Assembly: GCF_002127325.2 (NCBI RefSeq)
Contig: NC_035434.2
Span: 79,650,664 to 79,714,663, forward strand
Length of the DNA stretch: 64,000 bases
DNA from: Helianthus annuus
Lineage: Eukaryota; Streptophyta; Magnoliopsida; Asterales; Asteraceae
Direction of reading: 5' to 3'
The position numbers and the translations under genes are program-made. This document shows, in pieces, positions 21,370-31,203 of this stretch; the first letter of the stretch is position 1; each line of letters opens with the position of its first letter. The notes beneath the pieces are model-generated. The model worked only from the letters and a program-made list of their open reading frames with translations. It searched no databases and had not been told where the DNA came from.

Positions 21370-22130
21370 TTATTTGTACATACTACTTACAACTCGGTTT
21401 TAAATATAAGTTATATAGAACGTTGATAAAAATAGGCACCTCACAAATTCGATTTGGAACAATATTTATTTATCAAAACGTAGATAAAAAATAAGCATAA
21501 TTTATAATTTTATAAAGTATTATATTATATTATTAGAATAAAAAAGTAATAACGTCAATTAAAAAAAAGAAATTTTAGGTATCATTGGTAACTTATCTAG
21601 TTGTGCTTCAATTACTTGTAATACTACTTACAAGTCACTTAGGGAGAAACACATTGAGGCGAAGATAAAAAATAGTTACGTCACAATAGCATACTCATGA
21701 CTTTATAAAATATTGTATCTTAAAAGTTATAAGAGAAATAACAAAATATGCTTAAAATTACTTATGATAATAAAATAATAAAAATCAATAAATTAACTTT
21801 GAAGATACAAAAAAATTATTAAGTTAGTGCTTACTATCCATGTAATTTTTGAAAAGAAACATTATATTATTAGAATAACGAAATGTAAACGACATCAATT
21901 AAAAAAAGTAAATATGAAATAACTTTGATAAACTAATTATTTGTACTTCAATTACTTGTATATACCACTTGGTTATATCAAGAAGTAGATGAATATAGGC
22001 ACGTCTCAATGACATACTCAGAGTTCAATAAAAGATCGTGTCGTAAAAGTTATAAGAGAAAAACAAAATACGTTAATAAAATTATAATAATAAAATAGTA
22101 CAAAAACTAAAATTAAAAAGTTAAAAAAAA

Positions 22131-22487
22131 TATTTATTTACTATTACTTCCAATGCATTTTAATGTAGTACTAATAAACAGAAAGTTGCGCGTTGCGACG
22201 ACAACGTTAACCATGAATAGTAACATCCTAATGTTAACACAAACTTACGTGTGAGAGAGTGTTTGAATCTTAAATAAAAAATAAAATCTTGACGAAAACC
22301 AAGACGATACGACATAGGCATTGATATTGTGACTAACGGCAAATAATCGGTAATTCCATCCACTTTAATCTGTAACACCCATTTCTTTAAGTTGATCATT
22401 ATGGTAAAACAAGCAAACAAAAGTATGACCAAATTTGGACTTTATCAACTTCTTACGAAAAAAGGGTCATCATACAAAGTTACCCAT
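22131..22487. other. Flank left of the large chromovirus; possible LTR start
   Basis: TGTAACACCCA near 22372 resembles the start of a gypsy LTR that would continue after the large insertion at 42625. The right boundary was not found. No gene. Confidence 0.35.
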
Positions 22488-25400
22488 TGTGACAACCCTC
22501 AAATTTACATGTAACCGTACGATTATTTAATGATAATTAAAATGCTTGAAGACTGTGTTGAATTACTAAACTGCTTTCTGATCACTGTGTCACACTTACA
22601 TGTGCTTGTTAGCACACTAGTCATGTGCAGAAAAATTGACTAAATGGTCCTGAATATTCTCCTATGTGTTAGGAATTAAAAGTGTTACAAAAATATATGT
22701 ATAAGACGCCTTACAGAATAATTAAACACTTTAACGAAACAGTATTTAACCGAACAACCGGACATTACCCGGGACACCAAATATTTGTCAAATACATTGT
22801 TTTATTATTTTTGACTAGTCATGATCCCCGTATACCATAACACCCCCTAAATATCAACATACTAATATATGTAAGTATATACTTGACAACCTAACTAACC
22901 TTTACCAATTAGTTACAAAATTTGCAACCAACCCCCCCCCCCCCTAACCGAATTCGGTCACAAGGACCATTTCCCCCACATGCTTCATATCATGTTCATA
23001 GATTTTATTTGATATTTTATTTGATTGTTTGCTTAATGGAGTGAACAAAATATTTCCCCCACATGCTTCATATCTTGTTCATAGATTTTATTTGATATTT
23101 TATTTGATTGTTTGCTTAATGGAGTGAACAAAATATTTCCCCCCACATGCTTCATATCTTGTTCATAGATTTTATTTGATATTTTATTTGATTGTTTGCT
23201 TAATGGAGTGAACAAATATTAGGATGTAAGATTATAAGTATGGGCTATATCTTTGCAAGATCATCCATATCATTCCATCACTTCACAAAGATCACACCAT
23301 CTCTTTCACTCTCCTCCCTCTCCTCTCGGCCACCCACAACCGGCCACCATATACCACCCACACACCACCCATTTTCTTGCAACTTCAATCCACTCCAAGG
23401 TGATAGCAAGGTGCTAGGAGGTGAAGTAGGAAGCCCGGTGTGCTTGGAACTCGAAGGACCTCTCTTGTGTGCTATTATCCTCCACATTTCCGGCTTGTTT
23501 CTTCCCTAGCCTTGTGCTAGTAGTAAGACACTCTAACACTCTTGATCTACATATTTATGATGGTTAATAGATGATTAATGGTTAAAAACTTACGAAACTC
23601 TAAAAGAACTTACATTAGTCTTGGATAAAAGATGAATAAGATGAATAAAGGGAAGATAGGTGTGTAACTCATGTAGATCTTGTGTGATTATGATTATTGG
23701 TGGATTATTTGATGTTTTGCTGATTATTATTGATGTGTGATGTTGTTGTGGTCACTAAACATAATTAACAGGATCAACCGAACACAAACTAGTAAGCTAG
23801 AAACCAAAAACAGCAATCTGTCCATACTTTACAGCCAACTTCAGTTGGCTGTAAACAGGTCATAAACTTAACGAAAAACCGATATTTTGAATCTAAAATA
23901 TGTTATTATGAAATTTGGTTCTAATGGCACCGGAATCGTAATTTTTGGACTCCGTTTGCTATTTTTAAAGTGTTAATTTGTAACAGCAACTTAAGCTGAA
24001 TTTTGACAGCAATAAATGGGTGGCATACTTTCAGTCATAACCTGAGTTTTGTGATGAATCGGACCATGAAATGTGTACAGTAGATGACAACCGATGCAAT
24101 TGTAATTACCCCACTGGAATTTCGTAAATCGGACACTCGATGAATTTTTAATAAATTGTTCCGTGGACTGTGGTCAGAAATACACAAATCTGAGTTCAGT
24201 CCGGAACATGAATTTTTATAAAATATTGGTAATTAACCGGACCCCGATATTTTTACACAAAAAAAAATGGAACGTTTAGGACCTCCTGTAAAAATTTGGG
24301 AATTTTTGGAATAATTTAACTATTTTATTAAAATGTCCGAAAACAGCCGGTTTTGAATATAAATGCTGAAATGACATAAGTTGTGACTTGCGTGTCTAAA
24401 TGTCGAGTATGCTATCTGCGAATGATCTAACATGTTATATGTGTTATTGTATGTTTGCTTATGAGTGGGGAATGGATGGGAAGTATATATGGGCATAAAC
24501 AGTTAAAGTAATGCATGTTATGTGATAGATACGTGTAGGAACTTTGTGCTCTATTTGTAAGACACTAAATGACTAACTGTAAATCATACTAGGACGTGAT
24601 TGGCCGACCTTGACTGTTAGCGATATTTGAGAATCTAACCGAGCAAACCGAGGTGAGTTCACACTTTTCTACAAAGCATGGTAACTTCCCGGTGGGAATG
24701 GGAATGGGTACAGGAATAGGGATTCCTCGTCCTTTGGGACGCGTTCAGGAATGTGAATTCCTCGTCCTTGACACGTGTTCAGGAATGTAAATTCCTCGTC
24801 CTGTTGGGACGTGTTAGACTTACTGGACTAGAACTCTATCAGCGAAGTCCCTCCCTTTTTGTATCGACTTAATCGCCGAGGCTATGGCGAGCGGGTCATT
24901 AGTTAATAGCGCTATTAGGTTTAACAAACCTCACACCGTGCCAGTCGAACGGGCGTGTACTAATGGACTATGGCACGTCGGTGGTGATAGAACACCGACG
25001 CTAGGGCACAATTGATTTTTGTTAGTAGTCGATATGATAAACGAGTCTGGTAGTTTAAAATACTGGGGTAGCTCCCCACGGCCAAAGTGCCGGGCTGGAT
25101 AGCCAGGGAAGGTGGACATGGGATGGTTAACTAATAAACGTTTTCGAACTATGGGGTAACCCCCACGGCTGGATAGCCGAATGAGATTAAACTATGTTTT
25201 TGGAAACAACTCTAAAATGGACAACCAACCGTGAACTCACTCAACTTTTTTGTTGACTCGTTATTACATGCTTTGCAGGTCATTAGATGCTATGGAGCTT
25301 GCATATGGAGGTGGTCGTTGTGGGATGCGAACTGACATGTCCCGTACTTAATGAATAAACTTTTTGAACTTATTAAACCTATGTTTTGGACTTTAAACTT

Positions 25401-25604
25401 ATGAACTATGGACTTATGTTTTGAACTTATGTTTTATGCTTCCGCTGTTAACCTAAGATCGGTTTACTTCCTTTTGGTCGCCAATCGTATTGTGTTGGTT
25501 TTATTTACTTAATTGTGTTGTTCAATATGATTGGTGGCTCGATCCTGGTCACGTCACGCCTCCAAGCGGTGATACTCTGCAGAGTGGATTTTGGGGGTGT
25601 GACA
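22488..25604 (+). repeat. 5' LTR of the outer chromovirus
   Basis: 3117 bp from TGTGACAACC to GGTGTGACA. It contains a poly-C run (22931-22944), an 83-bp minisatellite (22970-23219), three ~36-bp units around ATTCCTCGTCC (24719-24803) and the GGGGTAACCCCCACGGC motif shared with the solo LTR at 9130. Open frames of 60-90 codons (for example at 23240 and 24931) are present in both LTRs and are not considered genes. Confidence 0.93.
22970..23219 (+). repeat. 83-bp minisatellite, three copies (5' LTR)
   Basis: Units begin at 22970, 23053 and 23136 with TTTCCCCCACATGCTTCATA and end with GGAGTGAACAAA. The same three-copy array is in the 3' LTR at 40004-40241, where the third unit has lost about 15 bp. 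Confidence 0.92.
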
Positions 25605-25607
25605 GAT

Positions 25608-25620
25608 TGGTATCAAAGCC
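25608..25620 (+). other. primer binding site of the outer chromovirus
   Basis: TGGTATCAAAGCC, three bases after the LTR end; complementary to initiator tRNA-Met with one change from the usual TGGTATCAGAGCC. Confidence 0.85.
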
Positions 25621-25725
25621 ATTGGTTATTGTGAACTTGGTTTTAATAAGGGGAAAAAGTTTTCGTTAAAACCAGACTATAACCTGTACAGCGCTCAACG
25701 ATCCACAACGACGCTTCGCTCCACG

Positions 25726-27205
25726 TGTAACAATTGTCGCTAAAATCAATAATTAGGACAATAATTAGTCAATAAGAAAACCCTAATTGAGACACCCAAT
25801 TAATTCTGCACTAGCCCTAAAAATTTCAGAATGATCGGAATCAGGATCAGGGCCCCTAAAACTCGAGGGGGGCAAACCCTAGTTGAATAGTTATCTAAAA
25901 TAAACGATGGATTGTTCTGATTGGCCAATTCATTTGATTCACCAAGGCTAGTCCCGGGCTAGGCAGCCTATGAATTAGACTGCTTAGCTTACGGACCGTA
26001 AGGGTCAGGGCATACGGTCCGTAAGGGAGTCCCAAAACTTACTATAAATAGCCGACCTTGGGACTTGCACATAGGAGTTAAAACGACGTAAAGTTGTTGT
26101 CTGTACGTCGAGTTAAGGCCATAATACCACAATAAACACACACACGATCACGAGATGCTGCCGCAATCAGGGTAATAACTCGATCGCTATTACGATTCAA
26201 CGTCCGATCGATTATAACTATCCAACGATTGTCCGAGTGCTGCTCAAATTGAGCTTGTACTTTATTATTCATTGTGATTTCAACTTGAATGTTTGAGTGC
26301 TGTTCGAATTCGGACTATGCTCTGTCATTCGTTGTGAATCCATTGAATTGTTAAGTATCGCACTTGATAATGGTTGTGAGGGTTTAATCTCGTGAATTGA
26401 CGTAACTGCTGAATTAGTTACTAATCCCGTTTGTGTGTGCATTGTTATTTAAATTAGGTTAGAAGGTTAATCAGTAAAGCTTATATTCTGCTCGTAAATC
26501 TGCAATGTGAGTCATTCCTCTTTTATAAACTCGTTTCTCACAGTTTGTGAGTCATTCTCCTTTTTTATCAACTGTTTTACAAAACTCCAAATTATTTTCA
26601 AAGTTATAGTTACAGTGATTAAGTCTATGTAATCACCAAGTTACAGCCGGTATGTGGGGTTTTGTATACATCACTTATTTCCCGTCACACTTGGACAAAC
26701 GGGTGGCCAAGGGGTGATCTGACCACAGTCACAGACACCATTGGACAAATGGGCTAGCCAATGGATGGTCGAGTGACAAATACTGTGGGTAGTTGGTTTG
26801 ATATCAGAAACATTGTAATTCCCCTTAATACTGTAGATTATAACAAATATGTCGTTTTCAGTAAACTGAATGATTCACTCAGTATTTCCCCGCTGACAAA
26901 ATCTTTTTCAAACATGTTTCAGGTGATCTGGTATGAGCAAAGAAAAGTGCCGTGGAGCACTCCCAGCTTAGAAAAGTGGCTCAATGTAAATAAATAAATG
27001 AACATGTTTTGAAAATAAAGATTTCCCTAAGAAATCACATTATTGTAAATTTCGGGAATTTATCCCTAAAAGTTATGAAATGAGCAGTTTAAATTATTAA
27101 AAGATCCTGTTTTAAAAAGACTTCCGCTGTCGCCTAAATTAAATACCACGGGATTCCTGTCCCGCGGCCCCTGAAACGGGTCAAACCGGGTCAGGGGCCG
27201 TGACA
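25726..27205 (+). repeat. 5' LTR of the nested gypsy element
   Basis: 1480 bp, TGTAACA to GTGACA. It carries a palindromic pair (CTTACGGACCGTAAG at 25988-26002 and TACGGTCCGTAAG at 26013-26025) about 20 bp upstream of a TATA box (26042-26051). Short frames within (26078-26272 minus and 26761-26997) recur in the 3' LTR and are not considered genes. Confidence 0.95.
26042..26051 (+). promoter_or_regulatory. TATA box of the nested element's 5' LTR
   Basis: CTATAAATAG, conserved at 33680-33689 in the 3' LTR and at 62901-62910 in the third copy, always just downstream of the TTACGG/CCGTAAG palindromes. Transcription probably starts a few tens of bases further on. Confidence 0.75.
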
Positions 27206-27213
27206 GGAAAAGG

Positions 27214-27226
27214 TGGTATCAGAGCC
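27214..27226 (+). other. primer binding site of the nested element
   Basis: TGGTATCAGAGCC, complementary to the 3' end of initiator tRNA-Met, eight bases after the LTR end. Confidence 0.92.
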
Positions 27227-27343
27227 ACTGTTTTAAGCTTACTGATTAAGCTCACTGTTCTAATTAATTTAAGTTTATTGAAAATTTTATTTGACATTCT
27301 GTGAATATATGCTTATTAACTAATTAATTGTTAAAATTACAGT

Positions 27344-27667
27344 ATGGGTAAACAAAAGATTTCTGCTATCTATCGCAAATTAGATAGTACACCTAAAGAA
27401 CAGGGAACCTCTTCCTCCAAAACTTCCGTCAAGTTAGAGGAAGGAATCTTTGTCCGTAAGGCAAATTATGAAAACCCACTTACACCAGAGAAAAGGAATT
27501 TGATTATTAGGAAGGGTCAAGAGAAAAAGAAACCCCAAACCAAGAGAGTGAGGTTTAACCCGGAAATTCAGGAAATTAACAGTAATCCACTAGGGGAAAA
27601 TAACTTAGATGAAAAATGGGCAAATCTGTATCTGCTCGCTACTGTAGCAGAAAATGCAAATCTTTAA
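27344..27667 (+). CDS. ORF1 of the nested element, small basic protein of unknown function
   Basis: 107 codons with ATG at 27344, open to a TAA. I do not recognise a family. The first 75 residues are Lys/Arg-rich, with short clusters such as KGQEKKKPQTKRVRF that could bind nucleic acid or act as a nuclear signal; the last 25 are acidic to neutral. The start codon follows AATTACAG, which looks like a splice acceptor, so it might be expressed from a spliced RNA. It lies between primer site and gag, where chromoviruses normally have no gene. It is intact although gag-pol of the same element is broken. It could be an accessory protein, or an open frame kept by chance. Confidence 0.5.
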   Translation: MGKQKISAIYRKLDSTPKEQGTSSSKTSVKLEEGIFVRKANYENPLTPEKRNLIIRKGQEKKKPQTKRVRFNPEIQEINSNPLGENNLDEKWANLYLLATVAENANL

Positions 27668-27826
27668 ACTCTAAATCTAGAAATAAGTACTTCCCAGTAA
27701 ATAAATAAATAGATCTGAGTATGTTCTGCTTGCTGTTATGTTGTACAAGTTGGTGTGCAATAAAAATGTTTATTTGTTAAGCTTTGTTCCAAAGTTTTAA
27801 CTTAGCATTTTGTGCATTTTGCATAT

Positions 27827-28564
27827 ATGCCGTACAGCATGAATGAGATGTCGGAAGCATTTCAGAATCTCAACCTCTATCCTGTGCCAATTGAAGTCTC
27901 CCACAACTTCACTGGTTACATTGCTGACATAGAGGAACCTCTGGAATTCCAAGCTCCACCGCTGGAAAAAGCAAAACCTAAAAAGAAGAGAAGATATGTA
28001 GGGTGGCGAAAAGTGCGCAGAAGGAAACCTAGGAGAATCCCTAAAATAGAAAATCCTGTAAGTGTGAGCAAGGGAAAAGAAATAGAAACCGGAGAAAGTT
28101 CCAAGCCAGCAGAAATAGGGATAGACCTAAAGCAAAAGGGAATAGAGATTAGAGAAAGCTCTAAACAATCTGAGGAAATCACATTCCAGGACGAAATAGA
28201 CCGCCTACTGGATAATTGTGATGTTCTAGAGCCTACTAACGATAATCTCTTCTCTTATCCTGCTACAGCCCAATTCCCAATAAACCTAGGACCAGCTATT
28301 CCAGACCCACTAGTTCACACCCGACCATTAGGCCAAATGGAGGAATGGTGGACCAATGACTGGCAATTCCAAAATATAGTTAATAGTCCCTATAGTTTTC
28401 TCCCACAATTTGATCCAGAACCTATCCCTAATCCGCCAATGAGCTATGAAAATTTAGCTGAACTACGTCAGTTTGGTGAAGAACTGATAGGCACCGGGAA
28501 TAGGATCCGGGAAATGGGGGAGCAGATCTCTTGGAAGTACGACGAGAGGGAGCGTCGTTACTGA
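27827..28564 (+). CDS. ORF2 of the nested element, protein with Arg/Lys-rich block, unknown function
   Basis: 245 codons from the ATG at 27827 (an upstream in-frame GTG at 27812 is not preferred) to the TGA at 28562-28564. No family recognised. After about 50 residues comes a strongly basic block (KPKKKRRYVGWRKVRRRK, about residues 51-68) typical of nuclear or nucleolar signals and RNA-binding arginine-rich motifs. A Glu/Lys/Ser-rich stretch follows with an internal near-repeat (EIETGESSK and EIRESSK), then an acidic, Pro- and Trp-containing C-terminal half (EEWWTNDWQFQN). No membrane segment or signal peptide. It lies 159 bp after ORF1 and 267 bp before gag, all on one strand. The length and intact frame make chance less likely than for ORF1. 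Confidence 0.6.
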   Translation: MPYSMNEMSEAFQNLNLYPVPIEVSHNFTGYIADIEEPLEFQAPPLEKAKPKKKRRYVGWRKVRRRKPRRIPKIENPVSVSKGKEIETGESSKPAEIGIDLKQKGIEIRESSKQSEEITFQDEIDRLLDNCDVLEPTNDNLFSYPATAQFPINLGPAIPDPLVHTRPLGQMEEWWTNDWQFQNIVNSPYSFLPQFDPEPIPNPPMSYENLAELRQFGEELIGTGNRIREMGEQISWKYDERERRY

Positions 28565-28831
28565 AACTGCCAGCGAACCAAAAGATAGGAGGGGTTTGGA
28601 GAAGTTTGTTTGTATTATAACTAATATAGTAAAACTGATTCTGTAAAATGGGCAATAAAACAATGTAAGATAAAAGTGTGTATTGAAGCAGGTATAATAT
28701 ATAAAACAAAACAGAAGTCGAGGCATCGACAATTTTGGTTATGCTTGCATGTGATACTGATCTATGTGTTTATCTGTGATTTTGTTATCAATAATTAAAC
28801 ACTAATAATTTCTATTAATACTAATTAGCAG

Positions 28832-29923
28832 ATGGAAAACGCTAATAGTGAACCAGTTAATGAAGTAAATCAGTCTGAGCAAAATCAGGAAGATCAATAT
28901 ATAACTAGACAAGATATTGAGCACTTTATTGCTCAAGGGATAGCCAATGCTATTCCAGAAATTGTGGCTGCTGTTCAGAAACCTGCTGAACCACAATTAA
29001 TTCCTAGTAAACGTACTCCGGAAGATAACGGCAGTAACAGCATAAATGGAGGCGGCAATCATAACGATCATGATCCGCAACAGGCCCCACTCCCTAAGAA
29101 AATGAAAGCTGCAACGCCTGGTTGCACTTACAAAGAATTTCTTGCCTGTAAACCCGCAGAATTTGCAGGTAATGAAGGGGCAACTGCAACACTGCATTGG
29201 TTAGAGAAAACCGAAGCAGTAATTGCAATAAGTAAATGTGCTGAAGAAGATCAAGTGATGTATGCATCAAACTTGTTCAAAGAAGGGGCGCTAGAATGGT
29301 GGAACACGGTGCTACAAGCAAAAGGAAGAAGGGTGGCCTATGCAATGAATTGGGAAGAATTTAAGAGTCTTGTCGAAAGAAAATTCTGTCCCGAATACGA
29401 GAAGGAACAAATGGCCAACAAGTTCCTGAGTCATCGTATGATAGGTGTAGACTGTCGAGGATATACTTCGACATTCTTCGAATATGCGAGAGTGGTACCT
29501 TCCCTGGCTTCGCCAGAACCGTTACTTATTTCCCATTATATTTGGGGATTAATCGGAGAAATCCGTAACATCGTTAAAGCTGCGAGACCACGCACGATTG
29601 ACCATGTTGTGGAATTAACTAATACCTTAACTGATGAACTAGTCCGCACCAGAGAAGAAGATCGCAAGAAGGAATTGGCTCAGAAGATTACCCAAGGATT
29701 TCGCGTGGGTAATATAATAATAAATTCAAAAAGAGGGGAACAGGGCAATCCTCATCACCTCCTTTCTGCAGAAATTGCAAAAAGAAACACTATGGACAGT
29801 GCAATACATTTTGCAACTTCTGCAAGGCGAAAGGACATCGGGAAGAAGACTGCAGAAGGAAAACAAGAATTTGTTATAACTGCGGAGAAACAGGGAATAT
29901 CAAACCTGACTGCTCTAAGCTAG
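28832..29923 (+). CDS. gag of the nested element (capsid), frameshifted before the zinc knuckles
   Basis: ATG at 28832 directly follows TTAGCAG, an acceptor-like sequence. Residues about 100-270 form the Retrotrans_gag capsid region (ATLHWLEKTEAVIAISKC, ALEWWNTVLQ, WEEFKSLVERKFCPEYEKEQ). The zinc knuckles are not in this frame: between 29713 and about 29760 the frame shifts by one, and the knuckles are read in the frame of protease. The last ~55 residues of this frame (to 29923) are therefore out-of-frame translation. Gag would form the particle and package RNA. Confidence 0.85.
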   Translation: MENANSEPVNEVNQSEQNQEDQYITRQDIEHFIAQGIANAIPEIVAAVQKPAEPQLIPSKRTPEDNGSNSINGGGNHNDHDPQQAPLPKKMKAATPGCTYKEFLACKPAEFAGNEGATATLHWLEKTEAVIAISKCAEEDQVMYASNLFKEGALEWWNTVLQAKGRRVAYAMNWEEFKSLVERKFCPEYEKEQMANKFLSHRMIGVDCRGYTSTFFEYARVVPSLASPEPLLISHYIWGLIGEIRNIVKAARPRTIDHVVELTNTLTDELVRTREEDRKKELAQKITQGFRVGNIIINSKRGEQGNPHHLLSAEIAKRNTMDSAIHFATSARRKDIGKKTAEGKQEFVITAEKQGISNLTALS

Positions 29924-30621
29924 TCAAAACCACAGATAATAAAGGCAAACAAGCTGAAGGGACAACTAAGAAAAATGCTCGCGCATTCCAGCTGACCACT
30001 CAAGAAGCCGAACTCATTCCAGACGTGATAGCGGGTACGTTCTTAGTGCATAACGTCTATGCAAAAGTATTATTTGATTCTGGTGCAAACCAAAGTTTCA
30101 TTAATACTGCATTCTGTCAAGCTCTAAACTTACCTCTAAATACCCTTAGGCAGATCTTTACTGTTGAAACGGCAGATGGAAATTCTGTCAACATAGACAA
30201 GGTTTTGCAAGAAGGAAAGATAGAACTGTTAGGTCATAAGTTTTCTGCAAACCTGTTACCTATGAAATTAGCCGGATTCGATGTAGTGTTAGGAATGGAT
30301 TGGTTAATAGCCAACCATGCTCGAATCCTATGTGATAAGAATTCCGTAGAAATCCGTACCCCCATAGGAGAAGTAATCCTAATTACAGGAGATAGACCTC
30401 GAAAGCCACTGAAATTCATTTCAGTAATGAAAGTAGCTAGTTATTCAAGGAAACAAGAAATGGTGTATATGATTTCTGTAATCATTAACACTAAAAGTAA
30501 GGAACTCCAGGACATCCCTATAGTTTCAGAATACCCAGATGTTTTTCCTGAAGAATTACCTGGTTTACCACCTGATAGGGAAGTAGAGTTTAGAATTCAT
30601 TTAATTCCACTACACCAATAG
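29713..30621 (+). pseudogene. Zinc knuckles and protease of the nested element
   Basis: Open from 29713 in the frame offset from gag. It encodes CRNCKKKHYGQC (short knuckle), CNFCKAKGHREEDC (perfect CX2CX4HX4C) and CYNCGETGNIKPDC, in which the His is replaced by Asn. The aspartic protease follows (VLFDSGANQSFIN at about 30073-30111; GFDVVLGMDWL near 30276). The frame ends at 30621 after EFRIHLIP, where a small deletion near 30612 moves the continuation ([15 protein letters not shown]) to another frame. Protease would process the polyprotein. Confidence 0.83.
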
Positions 30622-30653
30622 CTAAGACACCTTATCGATTAGCACCTACCGAA

Positions 30654-31187
30654 ATGCTAGAATTGAAAAAGCAGTTAGATGAATTACTAAGCAAAGGATT
30701 TATACAACCTAGTTCATCCCCTTGGGGTGCACCAGTGTTGTTTGTGAAAAAGAAAGATGGATCAATGAGAATGTGTATCGATTATAGGGAATTGAATAAA
30801 GTTACAATTAAGAATCGATACCCATTACCTAGGATTGATGATCTTTTTGATCAATTGCAAGGAGCTAGGTATTTCTCTAAGATAGACTTAAGATCTGGAT
30901 ATCACCAGCTGAAAGTGCAAGAGGAGGACATACCTAAAACTTCTTTCAGAACTAGGTATGGTCATTATGAGTTTACAGTCATGCCCTTTGGATTAACAAA
31001 TGCTCCAGCCGCATTTATGGACATGATGAATAGAATCTGTAAACCATACTTGGATAAATTTGTAATCGTGTTCATTGACGATATACTCATTTATTCCAAA
31101 AGTCAGGAGGAACATTGTGAGCACTTACATGCACTCTTAACTTTGTTAAAAAAAGGAAAAGCTTTATGCCAAATTCTCAAAGTGTGA
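30654..31187 (+). pseudogene. Reverse transcriptase of the nested element, 5' part
   Basis: It carries the RT landmarks [55 protein letters not shown] and the catalytic FIDD at 31071-31082. The frame ends at 31187 because of one extra base in the run TTAAAAAAAGGAAAAG near 31147-31162; the next frame resumes with EVQFLGH. Coding frame proper starts upstream at about 30613, within the shifted junction with protease. Confidence 0.88.
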
Positions 31188-31203
31188 ATTCTGGCTACAA
31201 GAA

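Larger units (their letters stand above)
19284..22130. repeat. Degenerate ~300-bp repeat array
   Basis: At least five diverged copies share the order: a TACTTACAACT/TATACCACTT-like start, GTAGATAAAAATAGGCACGTC, ATATTATTAGAATAA, AAAAGTAAACGACATCAATT. They begin near 19310, 20240, 21380, 21620 and 21950. The MITE at 19743 and the Helitron at 20507 interrupt the array. AT-rich, no coding frame. Whether this is a decayed satellite or a tandemly duplicated element is not clear. Confidence 0.55.

Noticed and set aside
23240..23509. Open frames within the 3.1-kb LTRs (also 40218-40532, 24931-25119, 41951-42139)
   Set aside because: Present in both LTRs because the LTRs are copies; low-complexity composition, no conserved domain and no element gene is known there.
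26761..26997. 78-codon frame in the 1480-bp LTR (also 34399-34635)
   Set aside because: Its conservation is explained by recent LTR duplication; the third LTR copy at 63535-63800 has it disrupted.
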